The position numbers and the translations under genes are program-made. A stretch of 33,433 bases of DNA, taken from NCBI GenBank assembly GCA_024636835.1, contig JAGXGH010000136.1, forward strand, positions 1 through 33,433. The letters are read 5' to 3'. Shown one piece after another: positions 8,720-15,092 of the stretch. Below the pieces are notes generated by a model, which was given only the letters and a program-made list of their open reading frames with translations, did not search any database and was not told where the DNA came from. This DNA comes from Verrucomicrobiales bacterium (GTDB lineage Bacteria > Verrucomicrobiota > Verrucomicrobiia > Verrucomicrobiales > SLCJ01). Numbering within the stretch: the stretch's first letter is position 1; each line of letters begins with the position of its first letter.

Positions 8720-9208
8720 TTAGCGCCAACCTGCGTTGTCGGCCATTGCCTTTTGGAGCATCTTAAAGCGCTCGTTCATCGCGCGGAGACGCTTGCTGAG
8801 GAGTCGGCTGATACCAAGCATCAGCTGTGCTCCAGCTTCAGGATAGGCGTTGACGAAGTCTTCCAGGTCGCCACGGGTGATGCTCCATATTTGAGCGTAT
8901 TCCTGCGCGACGACCGTGGCACTGGCTGTGCCAGGGTCAAAGAGATTTACCTCGCCGAGTGTCTCGCCTGGTGAGGCGCGCCATAGTAGAGTGCGGGTGT
9001 TGTTCTGTTCACGGACAACGTGAAGAATACCGGAAATGATGAGATAGAGTTGCTCTTGTGGCTCGCCCTCGACGATGATTTCGGTGCCTTTTTCGGCAGG
9101 GGTGAATTGACCGTAGGAGCTAAGCAGACGGAGGTCATCTTCAGAGAGGGTTTCGAGAAAACCGATTGGTGGAAGTTCCGGTTTATTGAGGCGTGGTTCT
9201 AGGCTCAT
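8720..9208 (-). CDS. Cyclic nucleotide-binding domain protein without DNA-binding domain
   Basis: The 162-residue protein is essentially one cNMP-binding (Crp-like) beta-barrel. It includes KGTEIIVEGEPQEQLYLIISG and the phosphate-cassette region GETLGEVNLFDPG followed by ASATVVA, then a C-terminal helix. No helix-turn-helix follows, so it is probably not a transcription factor. It may bind a nucleotide and act on a partner, possibly the membrane proteins encoded just downstream; that is inference. The cassette lacks the usual Arg, so binding of cAMP is uncertain. Confidence 0.8.
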   Translation of the reverse strand: MSLEPRLNKPELPPIGFLETLSEDDLRLLSSYGQFTPAEKGTEIIVEGEPQEQLYLIISGILHVVREQNNTRTLLWRASPGETLGEVNLFDPGTASATVVAQEYAQIWSITRGDLEDFVNAYPEAGAQLMLGISRLLSKRLRAMNERFKMLQKAMADNAGWR

Positions 9209-9292
9209 AGTGATGGTTGGTATGGATTGGTTGCGATCATAGGGCGAGAATGAGGGGCAGGGGAAGGAAGAATCTGCGTTGGTTACGAGTTT

Positions 9293-9967
9293 TCAGGAAC
9301 TGTGAGTTTGCGCCTTTGCGCGATGAAGAAAGGCGATAACGCCGGTGATGGCGATGATTAAAGCGATAATTTGGTAGCCGGAAACAGGGCCGACGAGCTT
9401 TGGCGTGGCACGCAAAAATTCGTGGGAGAAGCGAAAACTGCCATAGCCAATGAGGAATAGGTGAAACAGTTGGTTCTTCGCCCACGGACGTTTGCGGATG
9501 GAAAATAGCACGATCCAAGCGATAAGGTTGAAAGCAAATTCGACGGGCACCGCAGGCCAGTGAGCGCCGGATGCTAGAACGATTCCCGGGCAACATCCAG
9601 TGGACAGGCAGCCGAGTCGGCCAGAGGCGATGCCTATTGGGATGATGAGTGCAAAACGATCGCCGGTGGGTTGGTCATAGCCGATGAGCTTTTTTGCTAG
9701 CTCAACACCAGCGAACCCACCGAGTAAGGCGCCGGTGATGGATTTTCCGACCAGCCAGTTTTGCACCCAATTCGGGTCGCCGAAGTAGAGCCATCCTTCG
9801 GACACGATATAGGCAAGTTTTGCGCCGAAAAATGCCCCGCCAATCGCTCCGGCGTAAACGATAAACAGTCGTGAGTCCCCACGGCTAGTGCGCGTCCAAT
9901 AGATAAGACTGACCGCGATGCCGAGAAACACGAATGCGCTATAGGCATTGGGGGTGATGGTTGGCAT
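9293..9967 (-). CDS. Lgt-like (prolipoprotein diacylglyceryl transferase family) membrane protein
   Basis: The 224-residue protein has about six hydrophobic segments. It carries the Lgt signature region GRLGCLSTGCCPG (after residue 125) and the late motif YGSFRFSHEFLR, which matches the Arg/Glu-rich segment of Lgt. In place of the classical HGG motif there is GKSITGALLGGFAGVELAKK. It may therefore be a divergent paralogue and not the housekeeping Lgt. True Lgt moves a diacylglyceryl group from phosphatidylglycerol to lipobox cysteines. The open frame extends to 10075, but those 36 residues are translated from repeat DNA, so I use ATG 9967. The start lies 12 bases from a BIME hairpin. Confidence 0.75.
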   Translation of the reverse strand: MPTITPNAYSAFVFLGIAVSLIYWTRTSRGDSRLFIVYAGAIGGAFFGAKLAYIVSEGWLYFGDPNWVQNWLVGKSITGALLGGFAGVELAKKLIGYDQPTGDRFALIIPIGIASGRLGCLSTGCCPGIVLASGAHWPAVPVEFAFNLIAWIVLFSIRKRPWAKNQLFHLFLIGYGSFRFSHEFLRATPKLVGPVSGYQIIALIIAITGVIAFLHRAKAQTHSS

Positions 9968-9979
9968 GGGAGTAAAGTG

Positions 9980-10097
9980 CGGCTTTGCCGGGGTGATGGT
10001 GGGAGCCGGCACGTCTCCCCTACAGGGCGGGCGGCGTTGGCTGAATATGTGTAGGTTAGACGTGTCGGCTAACACCTTCTGCTCGGGCTTCGCCCGG
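9980..10097. repeat. REP/BIME-like repeat B (inverted pair)
   Basis: There is a minus unit and a plus unit, tails pointing apart. Minus unit: GTAG (10020-10023), hairpin with stem GGGAG/CTCCC (10001-10019), then CGGC-TTT-GCCG (9980-9990). Plus unit: GTAG (10051-10054), hairpin GTTAGACGTGTCGGCTAAC (10055-10073), then CGGGC-TTC-GCCCG (10084-10096). Over 106 bases (9973-10078) it matches repeat D (11091-11196) at all but two positions. It ends 12 bases before the Lgt-like start codon. Confidence 0.9.
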
Positions 10098-10141
10098 AAA
10101 TATAATTATACAAGCAGAGTGTGACGGCAGGAGAATTTCAG

Positions 10142-10456
10142 TTAAGCGGCGCATTGCGCGATACAGAGTCCGAGGACTGCGAGGCCGACGATTCCCATGA
10201 CAAGACCGTTGATTCCGGTTTGGTGTTCAGTGCTGCGTTTCGGGTTACCCATGATCATTAGGACAGGGCAGATGATGAAGAGTGAGAGGATGGAGAGGAT
10301 GAAAAAGGCTGTGGAAAGATAGTCTGCGATTGGCCCTGAATTGATATGCAATGTGGACGCGAAAACGGCTCCAAGAAAGAACCAACCAGAAAGTCGAGCG
10401 AAGAGATATGCGCGACGGGTTCCTTTGGTGGGTTCTCGTTTTGGTTCTTTCGGCAT
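10142..10456 (-). CDS. Small membrane protein, hypothetical
   Basis: The 104-residue protein has a basic N-terminus (MPKEPKREPTKGTRR) and about three hydrophobic segments. No family is recognised. It sits between BIME repeats B and C on the same strand as its neighbours. The start codon is 11 bases from a CGGC-TTT-GCCG hairpin, the same arrangement as at the RAYT and Lgt-like genes. No function is assigned. Confidence 0.6.
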   Translation of the reverse strand: MPKEPKREPTKGTRRAYLFARLSGWFFLGAVFASTLHINSGPIADYLSTAFFILSILSLFIICPVLMIMGNPKRSTEHQTGINGLVMGIVGLAVLGLCIAQCAA

Positions 10457-10467
10457 TTGATGAACTG

Positions 10468-10650
10468 CGGCTTTGCCGGGGTGATGGTGTTAGCCGACAC
10501 GTCTAACCTACAGGGCGGTGATGCTGGGAGCCGACGCGTCTCCCATACAGCGGTGAACAAGGGAGTTGTTAGCAATAGAATTAACGAACGTCGGTGAATA
10601 TTTGTAGGTTAGACGTGTCGGCTAACGCCTTCTGATCGGGCTTAGCCCGG
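10468..10650. repeat. REP/BIME-like repeat C (three units), 3' of the RAYT gene
   Basis: Minus unit: GTAG (10508-10511), hairpin stem GTTAG/CTAAC (10489-10507), then CGGC-TTT-GCCG (10468-10478). A degenerate minus unit (10526-10548) keeps the GGGAG/CTCCC stem but has GTAT in place of GTAG. Plus unit: GTAG (10604-10607), hairpin GTTAGACGTGTCGGCTAAC (10608-10626), then CGGGC-TTA-GCCCG (10637-10649). It ends 5 bases from the RAYT stop codon. Confidence 0.88.
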
Positions 10651-10654
10651 TAAC

Positions 10655-11086
10655 TTATCGGAACCCGGTGAACTGATATGGCCAGTCATCGGGAGAGGTG
10701 GCGAGATTTGCACGGACTGGATTCATGCGCATGTAGTACCATTTTTCATCCACGGACTCCTCACGCCTGAGGAGGCGATCGAATCCACCGATTTGCCATC
10801 GCCATTGGTGCGGTGACGCTTGATGAAACCATCGTTTGAACCACATGAGCATGGTGGAGAGAGACTCATCGCGGTCGATGAGGGGCGCGGCGAGGAGGTG
10901 CAGGTGATCGGGCATGGCAAGGGCGGCGGGGAATGACCAGCGGTCTAGGCGATGGAGGGTAGAATTGATGAGGTTCCATGCAGGTGTGTTGTCGAGCACT
11001 CGTTGGCGGTCCTGCACGCAGATCGTGACGAAGTAAACGACGGATTGGTCGCCGCTGAGTAGGACGGGGATGCGTGGTGGTTGCAT
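10655..11086 (-). CDS. REP-associated tyrosine transposase (RAYT, Y1 HUH family)
   Basis: The 143-residue protein has the Y1/IS200-like fold signs. These are YFVTICVQDR near the start, the HUH motif in MPDHLHLL (His61, His63), and a C-terminal segment KWYYMRMNPVRANL in which Tyr118 lies where the nucleophile is expected. DDWPYQF near the end is typical of RAYTs. Family knowledge says RAYTs bind and cut single-stranded REP hairpins with a GTAG-type tetranucleotide at the 5' foot. GTAG hairpins lie on both sides here (repeats C and D), so gene and substrate sit together. It is short but has all core motifs. It is probably active or recently active, judging from near-identical repeat copies. It is domesticated in many genomes and is not a classical insertion sequence. 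Confidence 0.92.
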   Translation of the reverse strand: MQPPRIPVLLSGDQSVVYFVTICVQDRQRVLDNTPAWNLINSTLHRLDRWSFPAALAMPDHLHLLAAPLIDRDESLSTMLMWFKRWFHQASPHQWRWQIGGFDRLLRREESVDEKWYYMRMNPVRANLATSPDDWPYQFTGFR

Positions 11087-11097
11087 GGTATAAAGTG

Positions 11098-11214
11098 CGG
11101 CTTTGCCGGGGTGATGGTGGGAGCGGACACGTCTCCCCTACAGGGCGGGCGGCGTTGGCTGAATATGTGTAGGTTAGACGTGTCGGCTAACACCTTGTGA
11201 TTGGGCCTTGCCCG
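11098..11214. repeat. REP/BIME-like repeat D, 5' of the RAYT gene
   Basis: Minus unit: GTAG (11138-11141), stem GGGAG/CTCCC (11119-11137), then CGGC-TTT-GCCG (11098-11108). Plus unit: GTAG (11169-11172), hairpin GTTAGACGTGTCGGCTAAC (11173-11191), then GGGC-CTT-GCCC (11203-11213). The spacer is identical to that in repeat B. The left end is 11 bases from the RAYT start. The right part overlaps the 3' end of the radical SAM gene and supplies its stop codon. Confidence 0.9.
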
Positions 11215-12598
11215 CTAGCTTATCGTCATTCGGCCAGGCGTCGGGGAAGCTGGAGTAGTAGCGGCAGAAGGAGTCGAGTTTTCCGTCTGGGCGGATGACG
11301 TGGGTGCAGCAGCGGTCGATGCGGTCTTGGTCCCATGTCCAGGCGTCCATGAAGGGTTTGATGAAGAGACGGAAGGTGTCCTTTTCGGTCATCTCGAATT
11401 GATGTAGTAGCTCGCCGAGCTCGGTGTTTTCACATCCGCAGGTTTGAAGATCGGCAAGTTCGTAGTTCACTTTGTCGCGGAGGAAATCCTGCACTTTGGT
11501 GAAGTCGATGAAGTCGGAAATGCTGCGAATGCCGGCGGGTGTGCGCAGTAGATATCCGATGGTGGCGCAATTCGGATCGCCGCATGGGAGTGGGGTGAAA
11601 TCTTCGAAGCGTAGTTTTTCGCCGGACTGCCCGACGCATCCGAGGATGATGTCGGCGGTGTTGAGTCTGGACGGTGGCGCTTTGGGGTCGTTGGGGTTGC
11701 GACCACTGAGAAACATGGGCTGGAAGGAAACACCACGGCAGTTGGTGAATTCAAGCCCGAACTCGATGATGTCCCACAGATGACTAACGTTGTGATCGTT
11801 GACGGTGGCGGCGAGGGTGACGGGGATTCCCTCATCCTGGCAACGCTGCATGATGCGACGTTTCATGTCGCGAAGGTCAGCACCACGGAGTTCGGTTTGC
11901 CCTTCTTCCTGGAGGCCGTCGAACTGGAGATAGAGTTGGAAGTGACCGCGTCGCGCGCGCTCGCCGAGCTTGGCGAGAAAGTCGTCGTCTTTGGCAATCA
12001 GCACACCGTTGGTGTTAACCAAGGTGTAGTCGATGCGCGGTTCTTCGTGGATCCAATCGAGTAGCTCAAAGAGTTGCGGGTGAAGTGTTGGCTCGCCGCC
12101 GGAGAGTTGGAGGATTTCGATGTTTCCTTTGCGATCGAGCACGCGGGTGATGCGTTGTTGGATGTCAGCGAGCGGTTTGGCCTGGAGCTTCGATCCGACC
12201 CCGATGGGTGACGCGGCGAAGCAAGTTGGGCACGAGAGGTTGCAGGAATCGACAATCTCGATCAGCGCGAGACAGGTGGAGAGAGTCTCCATGGTATCGC
12301 CTGGATCGGGTTCGGAATTTTTCCCGAGGGTGCCCGGGATGCCGGTGGGATCAGCGGATGAACATGCGCAACCTGCGCCGCAACGGTTGGCATCGGAGCC
12401 TTTGGCGAGCCAGTAGAAACGCGCGTCCGATGAAATGCAGATGGTGGCTTCACCGTGTTCCGGGCATTTACGGGTGAGGTGGACTTTGGAAGGAGTTGCG
12501 GTCGTCGTCCATACGGTGGCAGGACATGCGGTGAGACACTCAGGGCAGCGTGAGGTGGTCTCTTTGAGAGTTTCGCGAAAAGTAGGGATGGTAACCAT
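11174..12598 (-). CDS. Radical SAM protein with extra iron sites, resembling the Tes/MJ0619 family
   Basis: The 474-residue protein has the radical SAM motif CNLSCPTC (Cys119, 123, 126) followed by LSGGEP near residue 165. The N-terminus has CPEC (18-21) and KCPEHG (45-49), which look rubredoxin- or zinc-ribbon-like, and a GCAC group near 77. The C-terminus has PCGDPNC, CGCEN and RCCTHVIRPDGKLDSFCRYY, suggesting further clusters. This layout matches my knowledge of archaeal tetraether lipid synthase (MJ0619) and bacterial relatives, which join lipid tails by radical carbon-carbon coupling. The substrate here is not proven. The last residues (about KAQSQGVSRHV) and the stop come from repeat D, so the ancestral end was probably near FPDAWPNDD. 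It could instead be another lineage of this multi-cluster radical SAM group. Confidence 0.8.
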   Translation of the reverse strand: MVTIPTFRETLKETTSRCPECLTACPATVWTTTATPSKVHLTRKCPEHGEATICISSDARFYWLAKGSDANRCGAGCACSSADPTGIPGTLGKNSEPDPGDTMETLSTCLALIEIVDSCNLSCPTCFAASPIGVGSKLQAKPLADIQQRITRVLDRKGNIEILQLSGGEPTLHPQLFELLDWIHEEPRIDYTLVNTNGVLIAKDDDFLAKLGERARRGHFQLYLQFDGLQEEGQTELRGADLRDMKRRIMQRCQDEGIPVTLAATVNDHNVSHLWDIIEFGLEFTNCRGVSFQPMFLSGRNPNDPKAPPSRLNTADIILGCVGQSGEKLRFEDFTPLPCGDPNCATIGYLLRTPAGIRSISDFIDFTKVQDFLRDKVNYELADLQTCGCENTELGELLHQFEMTEKDTFRLFIKPFMDAWTWDQDRIDRCCTHVIRPDGKLDSFCRYYSSFPDAWPNDDKLAGKAQSQGVSRHV

Positions 12599-12815
12599 GG
12601 TCGGAGTTGGTATGGAATAATGCCGGTTTTACCAAATCTTGGTATTGATCTGACGCGATCGGGGGGAGTTGGTTGATCGTGAGCTATTTGTGCGCGTAGA
12701 ATAGTTCGATGTATATTCGGAACCGGTATTACCAGCACGGCGCTACAGTGATGGTTGGTTCCGCGAATGGTTATTTGATTTTTTCGATGGGACGATTGCT
12801 TGGGGCGATGGATGA

Positions 12816-13193
12816 TTAGTTTGGATCAAAATATCCTATCGAGTTGACGATGAGCGAGCAGCCGCCGAAACCGATGAATCCAAGGGCGGCTGTGTGGGCT
12901 AGGAGCCATAATATCCCCCACCCAAGGTAAGAGCTGAAATTTCCCTGGCGCTTGCCGAACTCAATGGTGGCAAGGGTTGCGAACACCAGAGAGAGGAGTG
13001 GGCAAATGAAAAGAGGGATAAAGAGAAAGACCTCCCCAATACTCGTTAGCAGTAGCATTCCGAAAAGGATGAAGATGAGACTCGGGAGGAAAAGGAAGAG
13101 GAATGTCTTTTTTGCTGACCAGTGAGGGGGTGGGTTTTCCTTCGGGGCGAGATCTTGGGACGAGTTTGGCGGCGGGTCTTCGTGATCGGACAT
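12816..13193 (-). CDS. Small membrane protein, hypothetical
   Basis: The 125-residue protein has a Pro-rich polar N-terminus (about 28 residues) followed by three or four hydrophobic segments. No family is recognised. It stands alone between a terminator-like hairpin (13233-13262) and the 217-base gap before the radical SAM gene. I see no clear promoter or repeat in that gap. Confidence 0.5.
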   Translation of the reverse strand: MSDHEDPPPNSSQDLAPKENPPPHWSAKKTFLFLFLPSLIFILFGMLLLTSIGEVFLFIPLFICPLLSLVFATLATIEFGKRQGNFSSYLGWGILWLLAHTAALGFIGFGGCSLIVNSIGYFDPN

Positions 13194-13232
13194 GATGCGA
13201 AGCTACCCTAACACCATGAAGTTATGGAAATG

Positions 13233-13262
13233 AAAAAGCCGACGGCCATACGGTCGTCGGCT
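13233..13262 (-). terminator. Rho-independent terminator after the aldehyde dehydrogenase gene
   Basis: On the minus strand an 11-bp stem (AGCCGACGACC / GGCCGTCGGCT, one G-T pair) with loop GTAT is followed by TTTTT. It lies about 150 bases beyond the stop of the gene at 13410-14981, with three GTAG hairpins between. Confidence 0.8.
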
Positions 13263-13273
13263 GGATTTCTTCT

Positions 13274-13387
13274 GTAGCGGCGTTTTGCAAACGCCCGGGG
13301 GGTGTGGAAGACAGGATTCGCTTTGCTCCAGCGCTTGAAAAGACGCCGCTACAGGTGGTTATTCTGTAGCGGCGTTTTGCAAACGTC
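13274..13387. repeat. Second GTAG-hairpin repeat family, three copies
   Basis: Plus copies at 13274-13295 and 13366-13387 read GTAGC, then GGCGTTT-TGC-AAACGCC (the last with one G-T pair). An inverted, less perfect copy lies between them (13328-13352, minus). Relatives lie at 15051-15072 and 25769-25791. The hairpin differs from the RAYT-flanking family but keeps the GTAG foot. Confidence 0.85.
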
Positions 13388-13409
13388 GGAGGGTGGTGTG
13401 GGCTGCTGA

Positions 13410-14981
13410 TTAGTCGCGCACGCCGTCGACCATGCGCTTGATGCCGAGCGGGTTGGCTTCCTTGAGGGAGTCGGGAAGTGCTGCGTCCGGGAAGTTCTGA
13501 TACGACACTGGACGGGCGAAGCGGTAGATCGCCATGGTGCCAACGGATGTGCTGCGTCCGTCAGAGGTCGCTGGATATGGGCCGCCGTGAACCATGGAAT
13601 GACAGACTTCGACGCCGGTTGGGAAGTTGTTGAAGATCACGCGACCGGCTTTTCGGACGAGGATCTCGACAAGGTCGGAATATTCGGCGAGGTCGGCCTC
13701 GGTGCCTTGGATTGTGGCGGTGAGCTGACCTTCGAGCGCTTCTGCTGCCTTCAAGAGTTCGGCTTTATCGTCGCTGGCTACGATGAGCGTAGTAGGTCCG
13801 AAAACTTCTTCCATCAGATCTTCGTCCTGAAGGAATGTGCCAACATCGGTGCGGAACACAGCAGGCCCCCCTTGCGCGCCGTCGAGCGTGGATGGCACTT
13901 CGGCGAGGGTTTTGATTCCGCCCTTCGCTTTTAGAGCTTCTACACCGCTGCAGTAGCTCTTGGCGATACCACTGTTGAGCATGGTTCCAGTGGCTCCGGC
14001 TGCGGTGGTGGTAGTGAGCTTTTCGGTGAAGGCTTCGGTGCCTGATGTCGGGGTGAAGACGAGTCCCGGGTTGGTGCAGAATTGTCCCACTCCCATGGTG
14101 AGCGAGCCGTAAAGGCCGTCGGCGAGTGCTTCGCCGCGCTCTGCGAGTGCGCCTGGCAAGATGAACACAGGGTTGATCGAGCTCATCTCGGCGTAGACGG
14201 GGATTGGCTGAGGGCGGGCGGCGGCGGAGTCCATCAACGCGCGGCCACCAGCTTGCGATCCGGTGAAACCAACGGCTTGGATGCCGGGGTGCTTGACGAG
14301 GGCTTGACCGATTTTACGTCCACTGCCGTAGACGAGAGAGAACACGCCTTCAGGCATGCCACAGGTCTTGGCGGCTTTGATCACGCATTCTGCGACCATT
14401 TCCGCGAGTCCAGGGTGAGACGAATGGGCTTTGACGATGACGGGGCAACCGGCGGCCAGAGCGGAGGCGGTGTCACCACCGGCGGTGGAGAAGGCCATCG
14501 GAAAATTGCTGGCGGCGAACACAGCAACGGGGCCGACACCACGTAGCTGTGAGCGGAGGTCGACTTTTGGGATGGGCTGGCGCTCCGGTTGACCATGCTC
14601 GATACGAGCGTCTACCCACGATCCGTCTTCGACGACGGTGGCGAAGAGTCGGAGTTGGCCGGTGGTGCGGCCGGTTTCGCCACGGAGGCGTGCTTCTGGC
14701 AGACCGGATTCGAGCGGTCCACGCACGGCGATTTCGTCGACAATGGCATCGATTTCATCGGCGATGGTGCGGAGAAATTTTGCGCGCTCTGCGCCTGAAG
14801 TTGCGCTGAAAACAGGAAAGGCTGCGGTGGCGAGTTCGACGGCACGGTCGAGCTCTTCCTTAGTCGCGGCAATGTATGCGGGGTCGAGCAGTTCGCCGGT
14901 AGCTGGGTTTGTTGCGTGGCAAGCGATGTCGCTGCCGGTTCCGCGTTGGTTTCCGATGAATGAGGTTCCTTGTAGTGTCAT
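13410..14981 (-). CDS. Aldehyde dehydrogenase, probable 2,5-dioxovalerate (alpha-ketoglutarate semialdehyde) dehydrogenase
   Basis: The 523-residue protein is full length for the NADP-dependent ketoglutarate semialdehyde dehydrogenase branch. It shows Asn159 in AASNFPMAF, Lys184 in VIVKAHSSHP, Glu265 in YAEMSSINPV and the catalytic Cys302 in GQFCTNPGL. The product would be 2-oxoglutarate, feeding the TCA cycle. The 4-hydroxyproline epimerase gene upstream on the same strand makes hydroxyproline catabolism the likely pathway; sugar-acid routes end in the same reaction. The two genes are separated by about 110 bases holding a GTAG hairpin. Confidence 0.88.
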   Translation of the reverse strand: MTLQGTSFIGNQRGTGSDIACHATNPATGELLDPAYIAATKEELDRAVELATAAFPVFSATSGAERAKFLRTIADEIDAIVDEIAVRGPLESGLPEARLRGETGRTTGQLRLFATVVEDGSWVDARIEHGQPERQPIPKVDLRSQLRGVGPVAVFAASNFPMAFSTAGGDTASALAAGCPVIVKAHSSHPGLAEMVAECVIKAAKTCGMPEGVFSLVYGSGRKIGQALVKHPGIQAVGFTGSQAGGRALMDSAAARPQPIPVYAEMSSINPVFILPGALAERGEALADGLYGSLTMGVGQFCTNPGLVFTPTSGTEAFTEKLTTTTAAGATGTMLNSGIAKSYCSGVEALKAKGGIKTLAEVPSTLDGAQGGPAVFRTDVGTFLQDEDLMEEVFGPTTLIVASDDKAELLKAAEALEGQLTATIQGTEADLAEYSDLVEILVRKAGRVIFNNFPTGVEVCHSMVHGGPYPATSDGRSTSVGTMAIYRFARPVSYQNFPDAALPDSLKEANPLGIKRMVDGVRD

Positions 14982-15050
14982 AGTAGTTGTTTTGTGATGT
15001 GAGAAGTTATTCGGGGTGTGGGTAATTGTTCCTGCGGCTGGGTAGTGGTG

Positions 15051-15072
15051 GGCGCTTGCAAAGTGCCGCTAC
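15051..15072 (-). repeat. GTAG-hairpin repeat (second family)
   Basis: On the minus strand, GTAGC is followed by GGCACTT-TGC-AAGCGCC, a 7-bp stem with one mismatch. It lies between the epimerase and aldehyde dehydrogenase genes. Confidence 0.75.
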
Positions 15073-15092
15073 AGTGAGGCCTTACAGAGAGT

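Noticed and set aside
9968..10075. N-terminal extension of the Lgt-like protein beginning MLADTSNLHIFSQ
   Set aside because: The same peptide appears in the open frame 10945-11193 because both are translations of the BIME repeat. The true start is ATG 9967.
9973..11214. CRISPR-like array from recurring GACGTGTCGG units
   Set aside because: Units are few, inverted, unevenly spaced and separated by genes. No cas genes are present. The REP/BIME explanation fits with the RAYT gene.
9980..11214. Composite transposon formed by repeats B and D
   Set aside because: There are no terminal inverted repeats of IS type, no target duplication is visible, and RAYTs are not known to move as composite elements. 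Only recombination between the direct copies remains plausible.
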